A DNA stretch of 6,613 nucleotides from Deltaproteobacteria bacterium (GCA_027403435.1 DAHZDR010000041.1:1-6613), one strand, 5' to 3'; shown: positions 1 through 6,613, counted from the stretch's first letter. Notes: generated from the letters alone by a model not told the origin. Translations and numbers: made by a program.

Positions 1-255
1 GTGGCGTTATATGACTTGAGGCGATCCCGCGAAAACCCTCGGGCGGAATCGCAAAACCGGGGGCGGCGCGACGGCCAAGGCGCCGGAAACTTGCGTGGCG
101 CGCCGATCCGCGCCATCCGTGGCCGGGCGGGAACCCTCACCACGAAACTTCCGGTTGATTTGCCTTCGATCCCCGATTTGCCTTCAATAGGGGGCCGCGG
201 TCGAGAATAAGTTACTGGGGGTCGGGACGCATCCGGCGCCACGGATAGCGAATGC
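1..255. other. Leader region upstream of the operon, no convincing gene
   Basis: I see no gene that I can support here. Frame 1 is open from the first base to a TAA at 208-210, but its Arg/Gly-rich translation resembles a GC-rich random frame. The other two forward frames close within the first 20 bases, so a few C-terminal codons of an upstream gene could be present. The most AT-rich part, about 141-210, is the likeliest place for an operon promoter. A weak sigma70-like pair can be drawn there: TTGCCT at 160-165, a 17-base spacer, then TTCAAT at 183-188, each matching consensus at four of six positions. This would give a leader of about 60 bases. I see no terminator with a T-run and no riboswitch-like fold. 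Confidence 0.4.
157..185 (+). repeat. Short direct repeat (GATTTGCCTTC x2) in the leader
   Basis: GATTTGCCTTC occurs at 157-167 and again at 175-185, with start points 18 bases apart. The pair lies in the least GC-rich part of the leader and overlaps the only weak promoter-like hexamers. Two copies this close could be a tandem operator for a regulator, or a small slippage duplication. The sequence alone does not separate these options, and no known operator consensus is recognised. Confidence 0.35.
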
Positions 256-2049
256 ATGAACGATAACTCCCCACTCCCTGGCGTCGCGCCGGAGCCGTTT
301 GACGGTCCGGGCGACCGCGATCGGCCTGCGGACCACGCTCCCGTGGCGGCGATCGGGCGTAATTGGCTCGACACGCTCGCCGCGCCCCGAATCGCCGCGC
401 CTTTTCTGGCGGCGTTCGGAATAATCGTCCTGATCGTCAATCTGGGCGCTTATCCGATCTACACGAAAGGCGAGCCGCGCGAGGCGATCCGCATCCTCGA
501 TATCGTGCGCGGCGGCGGCTGGATTCTGCCGACCCAGGCGGGCATCGGGCTGCCCTGGAAACCGCCGGCGTTGTACTGGCTGGGCGCGCTGATCTCGCTC
601 GCGGCCGGCGCCGTGAACGAATGGACGGTGCGCCTGCCTTCGGGCCTGCTCGCGGTCGGCGGGATGCTTTGCTGCTACGCGTACGTGCGCCGGCTGTTCG
701 ACGATCGCGGCGCGTTGGCCGCGGCGCTGATCCTGGCGACGACCATTCAGTACGGACAGTCGGCGACGGCGGCCCGCGTCGATATGACGCTCACCTTTTT
801 TATGGCGATCGCGTTCTTCGAGTTTATCGCGATCGCCGAGGGACTCACCCGCCGCCGGATGTTGCTGTATGCGGCGCTGACGGCGGCGATGCTGGCCAAG
901 GGACCGATCGGCGTGGCGTTGCCGGCGCTCGTCGCGCTGATCTGGATCGCGCTCGAGCGGCGCTGGTCGCTCGTGCGCGAGTTAAAGATCTTCCGCGGCG
1001 CCTTGCTGATTATAATCGTGGCCGGGAGCTGGTACGCCGCCGCCACCGTGGTCGGAGGGGAGCCGTTTGTCCGCCGCCAAATTCTGTCCGAAAATCTCTA
1101 TCGATTGTTGCCCAGCCACGCTTTTCACGAGCCGCACGAGCATCCGTTCTATTACGTCGAGCTCGCCTTGCTGGCGGGCTACCTGCCGTGGACGGGGTTG
1201 GTCCCGGTGGCGCTGCTGGCGCTCCCCGCATGCGTGCGGACGCGGGACTCGCGGGTCAAATATCTGGTCGTATGGATCGCCACGGTGCTGATTTTCTATA
1301 ATCTGCCAAGGAGCAAGCGGGGCGTTTACCTGCTCGCGCTTTATCCGGCGCTGGCGGCGCTAACCGCGATCATGCTGAACGCGGCCCGCGCCCGCGCGGC
1401 GGATTCGCCGCGGGTGCTGCGGCTTGCGGCTTTGGCCGAGGGTCTGGCGTTTGGGGCGATCGGACTGGCGGCGTTGGCGTGCGAGGCGGCAATCTGGCTT
1501 CGCGGCCCCGGTTTTTTCGCCGCGGTGATGCAACCGCTGGGCGTGCGCGTGCCGGAGCTGTCGGCGCGGCTGGCCCAGGCGCTCAACGCGCATCCGGCGA
1601 TCGCGATCGCGCTGACCGCGGTGGTATGCGCGAGCGGCGCATATCTAATTTTGGCGCGGGTTGACGTTGACCAGCTCTTCACCGCGGTGCTTGCCGCCAT
1701 CTCCTGCTCGATTCTGGCGGCCCATCTCTTCATCGTGCCCGCGATCGCCCGCACCTTGACGCTAAAGTATTTCACGCGGGACTCGATGAAGATCGCGGGC
1801 GCGCGCACGGTGGCGCACTTCGGCTCGACGAATTTTGACGTCGCGTTTTACAGTGGGCGGGAGATTTTGAGGGAATCGCCCGGCCAGGCGCATGCGACCG
1901 ACTATTTCATCTGTTGGCGGCGCGATTACGGACTCTTGCCCGAGGTTGCGCGCCGCCAATTCTCAATTGCGCTGATGAGCGGTCCGACCGCGCTCGACGG
2001 CAGCGGCCGGATGCTCCTGTTGCAACGCGCCGATTCATCAGAAAGATGA
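256..2049 (+). CDS. ArnT/PMT-like GT-C glycosyltransferase (first paralog)
   Basis: This 597-residue multi-pass membrane protein looks like a lipid-carrier-dependent glycosyltransferase of the ArnT/PMT type (GT39/GT83). Such enzymes move a sugar from a polyprenyl-phosphate donor to an envelope acceptor on the periplasmic face. A soluble Pro/Asp-rich N-terminus (about 1-45) precedes the first membrane helix (about 49-66). Family landmarks follow in order: an acidic EPREA loop (73-77) carrying the likely catalytic acid, KPPALYW (102-108), RVDMTLTFF (174-182), LAKGPIG (213-219), SWY (258-260), SENLYRLL (278-285) and the SKRGVYLLALYP helix start (353-364). Three further hydrophobic segments (about 390-416, 447-466, 473-496) precede a C-terminal soluble domain of about 100 residues. 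The ATG at 256 has only a weak GGA 10 bases upstream. It starts the operon and its stop overlaps the next gene. The family is clear; donor sugar and acceptor cannot be read from the sequence. Confidence 0.88.
   Translation: MNDNSPLPGVAPEPFDGPGDRDRPADHAPVAAIGRNWLDTLAAPRIAAPFLAAFGIIVLIVNLGAYPIYTKGEPREAIRILDIVRGGGWILPTQAGIGLPWKPPALYWLGALISLAAGAVNEWTVRLPSGLLAVGGMLCCYAYVRRLFDDRGALAAALILATTIQYGQSATAARVDMTLTFFMAIAFFEFIAIAEGLTRRRMLLYAALTAAMLAKGPIGVALPALVALIWIALERRWSLVRELKIFRGALLIIIVAGSWYAAATVVGGEPFVRRQILSENLYRLLPSHAFHEPHEHPFYYVELALLAGYLPWTGLVPVALLALPACVRTRDSRVKYLVVWIATVLIFYNLPRSKRGVYLLALYPALAALTAIMLNAARARAADSPRVLRLAALAEGLAFGAIGLAALACEAAIWLRGPGFFAAVMQPLGVRVPELSARLAQALNAHPAIAIALTAVVCASGAYLILARVDVDQLFTAVLAAISCSILAAHLFIVPAIARTLTLKYFTRDSMKIAGARTVAHFGSTNFDVAFYSGREILRESPGQAHATDYFICWRRDYGLLPEVARRQFSIALMSGPTALDGSGRMLLLQRADSSER
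2046..2049 (+). promoter_or_regulatory. ATGA stop/start overlap (translational coupling)
   Basis: The TGA ending the first glycosyltransferase (2047-2049) overlaps the ATG of the second (2046-2048). No strong Shine-Dalgarno lies just upstream; the preceding bases read TCATCAGAAAG. This arrangement typically allows re-initiation by the terminating ribosome and predicts near-equal synthesis of the two membrane enzymes. The overlap is seen directly; coupling is inferred. Confidence 0.7.
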
Positions 2050-3698
2050 AGCGGTTGCCACGGTTAGCGAGATATCCGGGACTCGTCCTGCTGGTGGTGC
2101 TGGTGGCGTTCCTGACGACCAACCGCCTCGACAGCGGCGCGGTGTGCGGCGGCAACGAAGCGGTCGAAGCGGTCTTCCTGCAGCAGATGGTGGAACACGG
2201 CCATTGGCTCTTTCCGCTCGACAACGGCAGCGGTCCGATGTACAAACCGCCGCTGTTTCATTGGACCGCGGCCACGCTGGACGGGCTGGCCGGAGTGCGC
2301 AAGGTAACCACGTTCAACCTGCGCCTGCCCACCGCGCTCTACGCCACCGCCGGGGCCGGCCTCACGATCGGCTTTGCGCTAAGCCATTTTGGTCCGGCGC
2401 CCGCCGCGTTGGCCGGCCTGATCCTCGCCGCCGCTTACGAGTACATCAGCCAGGGGCGCGTGGGCCGCGTCGATATGACGCTCACGTTCTTCGAAGCGCT
2501 GTCGCTGTTCAGTTTCCTGTGGTGGCGCGCCGCGCTGGAGGCCAAGGCCTCGCCCAGGCGCGTCACGATCTTGCATTTTCTGTTTGCCGCTGCGCTGGGT
2601 CTGGGGGTGCTGGCCAAGGGACCGGTGGGCGCGATTTTGCCGGGCGGCGCGGCCGGGCTGTTCCTGGTCGTCGAAAAACGCTGGCGGGAACTGCGCCGCC
2701 TGATACGTCCGCTGCCGCTCCTTGTCGGCGCGGCGCTCGCTTCGAGCTGGTATGTCATATGCCTGGCCGGCGGGCGTTACAACTTTCTCAGCCGGCAAGT
2801 CGGCAGTGAGAATTTTGGGCGCTTCTTCGGCAGCCTGGGCCGGATGCCGCTGGGGTATTACGCGCAGCCGCTGCTGTTGAACGCCGGACCCCTGAGCCTG
2901 CTCGTTCCGGTGGCCGTCATTACCGCCCTCGCCGCGCCCCGAACACGCGGCGCCGATTCAGATCGGCAGGCGCCAACGCCCGCCGATCTCGAGCTCGACG
3001 GCGCCCGCCTGTTCGCGCTGTTCTGGATCGTCACGGTGGCGTTCTTCGAGCTGGCGGCGTACAAGCGCAAGGCCTACCTGCTGCCGCTCTGGCCGCCGTC
3101 GGCGATACTGCTCGCCTGGTGGACGTGGCGAATCGCGCGGCCGCGATGGGGCAACGGCGTGGTCGTGGCGCTCGCGACGGTATGCGCCGTAATGATCGCG
3201 GCTAATTTCTTTTTCATTCCATGGCGGGAAATTCACGACTGCGGCGGCCGCTTGTCGGCGACGCAAACGCTGGAATGGCCCTTCCAGAGTCTTTACGGCG
3301 AACCACCCGCCGAGGTCGCGCGGCAGGATTGGCTGCGCGACGCGGCGCGCCGGATCGACGGCGTGGTCGCGGCCAATCAACCGCTGTTCGCCTATCGCTT
3401 CAACGAGGCTATCGAACCATGGATCTTTTATCTTGACCGCAATATCGTGCTGGTTGACGGGCCGATAAATCTGCTACCTTCGGGCTATGTTCTCGTCCGG
3501 ACTTCAATTTGGCGGGAGCAAGCCGATCACGCGCACGGTTTCAGGAAGCTGCTGACCTTGCCCGACGATCGGCGCGGCTGGGTGTTGCTGCGTCACGAGG
3601 CTCCGGCAAGCGTCAAGCCCGGGCCGGCGCGGCCATCCTCACCAACCTTTTTCCAGCGGCGAAAACCGCGCGAATCCGGATATTGCAAGGCCATCTGA
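2046..3698 (+). CDS. ArnT/PMT-like GT-C glycosyltransferase (second paralog)
   Basis: This 550-residue membrane glycosyltransferase is a divergent paralog of the preceding gene. I chose the ATG at 2046 because it forms an ATGA overlap with the upstream stop and starts just before the first helix (about 11-26). The frame stays open 44 codons further upstream, but that extension is charged and lies inside the neighbour's coding sequence. Landmarks: NEAVEA (37-42, likely catalytic acid), MYKPPLFHW (65-73), GRVDMTLTFF (140-149), LAKGPVG (189-195), SSWY (233-236), GSENFGRFF (253-261) and KRKAYLLPLWP (340-350). Only one strong helix follows the last motif (about 370-391), so this protein has fewer C-terminal membrane segments than its neighbour. 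It also has a longer C-terminal soluble region (about 392-550) ending in a Pro/Arg-rich tail. No good Shine-Dalgarno precedes the ATG, so translation probably depends on coupling. The donor and acceptor are unknown. Confidence 0.87.
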   Translation: MKRLPRLARYPGLVLLVVLVAFLTTNRLDSGAVCGGNEAVEAVFLQQMVEHGHWLFPLDNGSGPMYKPPLFHWTAATLDGLAGVRKVTTFNLRLPTALYATAGAGLTIGFALSHFGPAPAALAGLILAAAYEYISQGRVGRVDMTLTFFEALSLFSFLWWRAALEAKASPRRVTILHFLFAAALGLGVLAKGPVGAILPGGAAGLFLVVEKRWRELRRLIRPLPLLVGAALASSWYVICLAGGRYNFLSRQVGSENFGRFFGSLGRMPLGYYAQPLLLNAGPLSLLVPVAVITALAAPRTRGADSDRQAPTPADLELDGARLFALFWIVTVAFFELAAYKRKAYLLPLWPPSAILLAWWTWRIARPRWGNGVVVALATVCAVMIAANFFFIPWREIHDCGGRLSATQTLEWPFQSLYGEPPAEVARQDWLRDAARRIDGVVAANQPLFAYRFNEAIEPWIFYLDRNIVLVDGPINLLPSGYVLVRTSIWREQADHAHGFRKLLTLPDDRRGWVLLRHEAPASVKPGPARPSSPTFFQRRKPRESGYCKAI

Positions 3699-3700
3699 TG
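3687..3700 (+). promoter_or_regulatory. Ribosome binding site and TGATG junction deciding the asnB start
   Basis: AAGG at 3687-3690 lies seven bases before the ATG at 3698-3700, a reasonable Shine-Dalgarno spacing. The ATG shares its A with the TGA that ends the second glycosyltransferase (3696-3698). The site matters because the asnB frame is open a further 63 codons upstream. Only this start puts the amidotransferase cysteine at residue 2, where it must be exposed once the initiator methionine is removed. Confidence 0.75.
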
Positions 3701-5632
3701 TGCGGGATTTGCGGAGTGGTCGGCGCCACGCCCGAAGAGCGGATCGCCCGGTTCGTGGTGGAGCGGATGCGCGACACGATGGTCCATCGGGGCCCCGATG
3801 ACCACGGCATTTACCTCGGTCCTGGCGTCGGACTGGGCCATCGCCGCCTTTCGATCATCGATTTGCGGCCGGAAGGGCGGCAGCCGATGGCGAACGAGGA
3901 CGGTTCGGTCAGAATCGTCTTCAACGGCGAATTCTACAATTTCGCGGAACATCGACAATGGCTGATCGAGCGCGGCCATCATTTTCGCTCGCTGACCGAT
4001 ACCGAAGTGATCCTCCATTTGTACGAGGAGCTGGGCGAGAAATGCGTGGAGCGGATGCGCGGGATGTTCGCCTTCGCAATCTGGGACGAGCGCCGGCGCA
4101 GGCTCTTCATGGCGCGCGATCGGCTCGGCCAGAAACCGCTGTTTTACGCATGCGATGGCCGGCGGCTGCTGTTCGCCTCGGAACCGAAGGCGATTCTCGC
4201 CTATCCGGATTTCACGCCCGCGCCGGACCTCCAGGCGATCAACCATTACATCACGCTCGGCTATGTGCCCGGTCCGTTCAGCGCCTTCAAGGGGATTCAA
4301 AAGTTGCCGCCCGCGCATTACCTGACCTTTCAGGACGGCCGGGTCGAGACCCATCCGTATTGGCGGCTCAGCTTCGCCCCCAAGCTCAAAATCGGCGCGG
4401 CCGAGGCGCGCGAGGAAGTGATTCGCCGGCTGACCGAGTCGGTGCGGCTGCGGATGGTGAGCGACGTGCCAATCGGCGCGATGCTGAGCGGCGGAATCGA
4501 CTCGAGCGCGATTGTCGCGCTGATGAGCCGGCTGTCGTCGCGGCGGGTGCGGACGTTTACCATCGGTTTCAAGGAACCTGACTATGACGAGACCGCCTAT
4601 GCGCGGATGGTCGCGCGGCGCTTCGACACGGAGCATCACGAATTCCAGGTCGAGCCCGACGCGCTGGAGATTCTCGACAAGCTGGCATGGCATTACAATG
4701 AACCGTTTGCCGATCCCTCCGCAGTGCCGACTTATTACCTGTGCAAGGCGGCGCGCGATCATGTGACGGTCGCGCTCAACGGCGACGGCGGCGACGAAAA
4801 CTTCGCCGGTTACGTCCGGCATTCCGTCAACCTGCTCGCGAGCTACGCCGGATGGATGCCGCAACCGATGCGGCACGGCGTGGGCGTGATTTTGGCCGCG
4901 CTGTATCGCCTGTTCGGTCCGGCCGGCCGTCTGAAGCGCCATCGCAACATTCTGCCCGAGACCTTCCGCCTCGACCGCGCGGACGCCTACGCCGCGTTAT
5001 TGGCGCAATTCAACCGGTTCCATCGCGAGGCGCTTTACAGTCCCGATTTCGCGCGCCAGGTCAAAATGTCGGCCAGCGAGGATCTGATCGCGCAACTTGG
5101 CCGGCGCGACGGCATCGCCAACACCGTCGATTCGATGCTCGCGGTCGATATCGGACTCTACCTGCCCGACGATCTGCTGGTGAAATTTGATATTGCCTCG
5201 ATGGCGGTGTCGCTCGAGGCGCGGTCGCCGATGCTTGACCATGAATTAATGGAATTCGTCGCCCGGCTGCCGGTAAAATTCAAGATGACTCCGGTGACGC
5301 GCAAGGCGATCCTCAAGAGCGCGTTTGACGGCATCCTGCCGAAGGAAATCCTTTACCGGCGCAAGATGGGGTTTGGCCTCCCCATCGACCACTGGTTTCG
5401 CGGCGAGCTGAGCGGCTACCTGAGCGACAAGCTGCTGAGCCGGCGATCTCTGGAACGCGGCTATTTCAACCGCCAGTTCATCCAACAACTCATCGACGAA
5501 CACATCGCCGGCACTCATCAGCGGCACTATCTGCTGTGGAATCTCCTGATGCTCGAGCTGTGGCATCAGACGTTCATCGACGCCGCCGCCCAACCGCGCG
5601 CCGGTTCGGCGACCGCCGGCCTGGTCTCTTGA
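3698..5632 (+). CDS. asnB: Glutamine-hydrolysing asparagine synthetase, AsnB type
   Basis: This 644-residue cytoplasmic enzyme of the class II glutamine amidotransferase type uses glutamine-derived ammonia and ATP to amidate a carboxylate, classically aspartate to asparagine. The glutaminase domain (about 1-210) begins MCGICG with nucleophile Cys2 and shows HRGPDDHG (30-37), GHRRLSIID (47-55, with the glutamine-binding Arg at 50), NGEFYNF (76-82), DTEV (101-104) and RDRLGQKPLFY (140-150). The synthetase domain has the ATP-pyrophosphatase P-loop SGGIDSS (264-270), NGDGGDE (361-367), a conserved block around 488-514 including LEARSPMLDHE, and KMGFGLPIDHWFR (556-568). All catalytic features appear intact, and the length is normal for long bacterial AsnB proteins. 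AsnB homologs in surface-polysaccharide clusters can amidate uronic acid sugars instead (the WbpS type). Its one-base overlap with a glycosyltransferase makes that a real alternative here. Family is very secure; substrate is not. Confidence 0.95.
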   Translation: MCGICGVVGATPEERIARFVVERMRDTMVHRGPDDHGIYLGPGVGLGHRRLSIIDLRPEGRQPMANEDGSVRIVFNGEFYNFAEHRQWLIERGHHFRSLTDTEVILHLYEELGEKCVERMRGMFAFAIWDERRRRLFMARDRLGQKPLFYACDGRRLLFASEPKAILAYPDFTPAPDLQAINHYITLGYVPGPFSAFKGIQKLPPAHYLTFQDGRVETHPYWRLSFAPKLKIGAAEAREEVIRRLTESVRLRMVSDVPIGAMLSGGIDSSAIVALMSRLSSRRVRTFTIGFKEPDYDETAYARMVARRFDTEHHEFQVEPDALEILDKLAWHYNEPFADPSAVPTYYLCKAARDHVTVALNGDGGDENFAGYVRHSVNLLASYAGWMPQPMRHGVGVILAALYRLFGPAGRLKRHRNILPETFRLDRADAYAALLAQFNRFHREALYSPDFARQVKMSASEDLIAQLGRRDGIANTVDSMLAVDIGLYLPDDLLVKFDIASMAVSLEARSPMLDHELMEFVARLPVKFKMTPVTRKAILKSAFDGILPKEILYRRKMGFGLPIDHWFRGELSGYLSDKLLSRRSLERGYFNRQFIQQLIDEHIAGTHQRHYLLWNLLMLELWHQTFIDAAAQPRAGSATAGLVS

Positions 5633-5649
5633 CCACGCGGCGGCTGGAT

Positions 5650-5673
5650 CCGGGGGCGCGCGCGGCGCCCCGG
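5650..5673. terminator. GC-rich hairpin between convergent genes, possible bidirectional terminator
   Basis: The left arm 5650-5659 (CCGGGGGCGC) pairs with the right arm 5665-5673 (GCGCCCCGG). This gives nine G-C pairs with one bulged G and a five-base loop. It occupies most of the 41-bp gap between the asnB stop and the Memo stop, and directly abuts the latter. No T-run follows on either strand, so it is not a canonical intrinsic terminator. It could pause polymerase, act with Rho, or protect both 3' ends. In such GC-rich DNA, part of this pairing may be chance. Confidence 0.45.
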
Positions 5674-6613
5674 TCAATCGATCGCGAGGCTGGCGAACGA
5701 CACCGCGGATTCGGTTTGCGGCTCCATCGCGATGTCATGCATCAGGAGCCGCGCGCGCCGGCCGCGGAGCAATTCAAGCTGCGTATACATCGGCGCGAGT
5801 CCGCAGATTTTCCGGCGGTCGCCCTCCGCGGCGATTGCGGTGAAAAAACCGGCCGGGTCGCCGCGCTTGATATTTTCGATCAGCGCGAGGTCGGCGGCCC
5901 TGGTCTGGGCGGCGACCGTCTCGTCGGCGCTGAAGGAATCGCCGAATTTGCGGCCGACGTGGGCGAAATCGACGCCGGCCACGATCAGGACCGCGCGGCG
6001 ATCGGCCGCCAGCTCCGCGCGCATCGCGGCGATAAATCCGGCGACCCGCGGATCGTCGAGCGGGGTCATTCCGGCGCGCGCCATTTCGTGAAACGAGCCG
6101 ACCAGAATCGGCGCGACCAGGTAGCCGGCGACGCCCAGCGCCCAGGCCAGAAACAGCGTCTGGAATTCGATCGAGTGCTCGTTGCGATGCAGCGGTTCCT
6201 CGGCGAAAAGATCCCCTTCGCGGTAACGCGCCGCCAGCCGATCGAGAAAATCGCGATCGGTCCGCACCGCGCCCAGCGGAGTGGCGTAGTCCTTGCGCGT
6301 CGCGGTAAAGAGTTGCCGGCCGACGCCGTAATGCGAGGTGCCAAGAATCACGATCAGTTCGGGCCGTTCACGGGTCAGCAGTTCGCCATAGGCGTGCGCG
6401 TACGCCGGACCGCCGCGGCGCGGATCGATATGGGGCGCGATCAGTCCGGCGAGCGGCGCGCCGTGAGCGCGAGGCGCGGGAATTTCGCCCGGCCCGCCCG
6501 GCGCGCGGAAGAACCCTTCGATTTCCCGCCGCAGCGCGTTGGCGTCGCTTTCATAACAAATCCCGGCGAGCGCCGCGGGCCGATCCGGCCGCGCCATAAA
6601 TTCCTCGCGAAGC
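5674..6613 (-). CDS. amrB: Memo family protein (AmmeMemoRadiSam system protein B), probably 5'-partial
   Basis: The product belongs to the Memo family (PF01875), related to the extradiol dioxygenase (LigB) fold and to human MEMO1. In prokaryotes it often sits beside an AMMECR1 protein and a radical SAM enzyme; the process they share is poorly understood. Numbering from the ATG at 6597 (307 residues), visible motifs are RPAALAG (6-12), LIAPHIDPRRGG (52-63), GTSHYG (86-91), HRNEHSIEFQ (137-146), VAGVDFAHVG (206-215) and CGLAPMY (265-271). His56, His89, His213 and Cys265 match the metal-site residues of MEMO1 (His49, His81, His192, Cys244), so the site appears intact. The frame stays open past the ATG to the window edge, adding LREEF. 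That fits longer family members with an extra N-terminal domain ending just before RPAALAG, so I treat the gene as truncated. The ATG at 6597 does have a GAGGA four bases upstream and remains a possible start. It converges on asnB and is probably unrelated to it. Confidence 0.88.
   Translation of the reverse strand, partial: LREEFMARPDRPAALAGICYESDANALRREIEGFFRAPGGPGEIPAPRAHGAPLAGLIAPHIDPRRGGPAYAHAYGELLTRERPELIVILGTSHYGVGRQLFTATRKDYATPLGAVRTDRDFLDRLAARYREGDLFAEEPLHRNEHSIEFQTLFLAWALGVAGYLVAPILVGSFHEMARAGMTPLDDPRVAGFIAAMRAELAADRRAVLIVAGVDFAHVGRKFGDSFSADETVAAQTRAADLALIENIKRGDPAGFFTAIAAEGDRRKICGLAPMYTQLELLRGRRARLLMHDIAMEPQTESAVSFASLAID

Noticed and set aside
97..104. GGCGCGCC palindrome in the leader
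   Set aside because: An eight-base GC palindrome is unremarkable in DNA of this composition and has no flanking symmetry.
1..210. Open frame from a GTG at the first base to a TAA at 208-210
   Set aside because: Its composition is Arg/Gly-rich with no family resemblance, and there is no visible ribosome binding site because it begins at the window edge. A tail of an upstream gene cannot be excluded, but nothing supports it.
363..1301. 312-codon + strand frame inside the first glycosyltransferase
   Set aside because: It is an Arg-rich out-of-frame shadow of the membrane protein, whose own frame carries all the family motifs.
1341..1808. 155-codon - strand frame opposite the first glycosyltransferase
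   Set aside because: It is a Ser/Ala-rich antisense shadow without motifs or its own regulatory signals.
1914..2045. 44-codon N-terminal extension of the second glycosyltransferase
   Set aside because: It lies wholly inside the preceding gene and is charged and unlike the family. The ATGA overlap at 2046 places the start directly before the first membrane helix.
3509..3697. 63-codon N-terminal extension of asnB
   Set aside because: It would bury the catalytic Cys2 inside the chain, which is incompatible with the N-terminal nucleophile mechanism. The ATG at 3698 has a suitable AAGG.
3593..4942. Long (449-codon) open frame on the - strand opposite asnB
   Set aside because: It is fully antisense to a gene with intact catalytic motifs. 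Its translation is rich in Arg, His, Ala and Pro with no recognisable domain. Such frames are expected opposite GC-rich coding sequence.
5732..6091. 119-codon + strand frame opposite the Memo gene
   Set aside because: It is antisense to a gene with complete metal-site motifs, Ser/Ala/Arg-rich, and has no recognisable domain.

Overview
This GC-rich, densely packed bacterial window carries four genes. Three lie head-to-tail on the + strand (256-5632) and form an almost certain operon. One lies convergently on the - strand (5674 to beyond the right edge). Codon choice is strongly G/C at third positions, and long open antisense frames occur throughout. The content suggests a Gram-negative environmental bacterium: lipid-carrier-dependent GT-C glycosyltransferases, an AsnB-type amidotransferase and a Memo-family protein. 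A deltaproteobacteria-like or Binatota-like soil lineage would fit, but that is an impression and no taxonomic marker is present.

Layout: 1-255 is non-coding or holds the untranslated surroundings of the first gene, with an 11-bp direct repeat and at best a weak promoter. 256-2049 encodes a 597-residue multi-pass glycosyltransferase of the ArnT/PMT-like (GT39/GT83-type) GT-C fold. 2046-3698 encodes a second, paralogous enzyme of 550 residues whose start overlaps the first gene's stop (ATGA). 3698-5632 encodes a class II glutamine-dependent asparagine synthetase of 644 residues, whose ATG shares one base with the preceding stop (TGATG). A GC-rich hairpin at 5650-5673 fills the 41-bp gap before the convergent Memo/AmrB gene (5674-6613, probably 5'-truncated by the window).

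The two glycosyltransferases probably act in the periplasmic membrane, moving single sugars from polyprenyl-phosphate carriers onto an envelope lipid or glycan. The overlapping starts suggest that the AsnB-type protein is made together with them. It may therefore amidate a sugar carboxylate or another glycan component rather than, or as well as, making free asparagine. That is inference: the sequence shows a complete amidotransferase and synthetase, not its acceptor. The Memo gene is on the other strand and seems functionally unrelated.

I found no mobile element, CRISPR array, tRNA or rRNA, and no clear sign of a wholly new system. The points most worth a second look are the tandem divergent glycosyltransferase pair coupled to AsnB, the different membrane architectures of the two paralogs, and the probable N-terminal extension of the Memo protein beyond the window edge.
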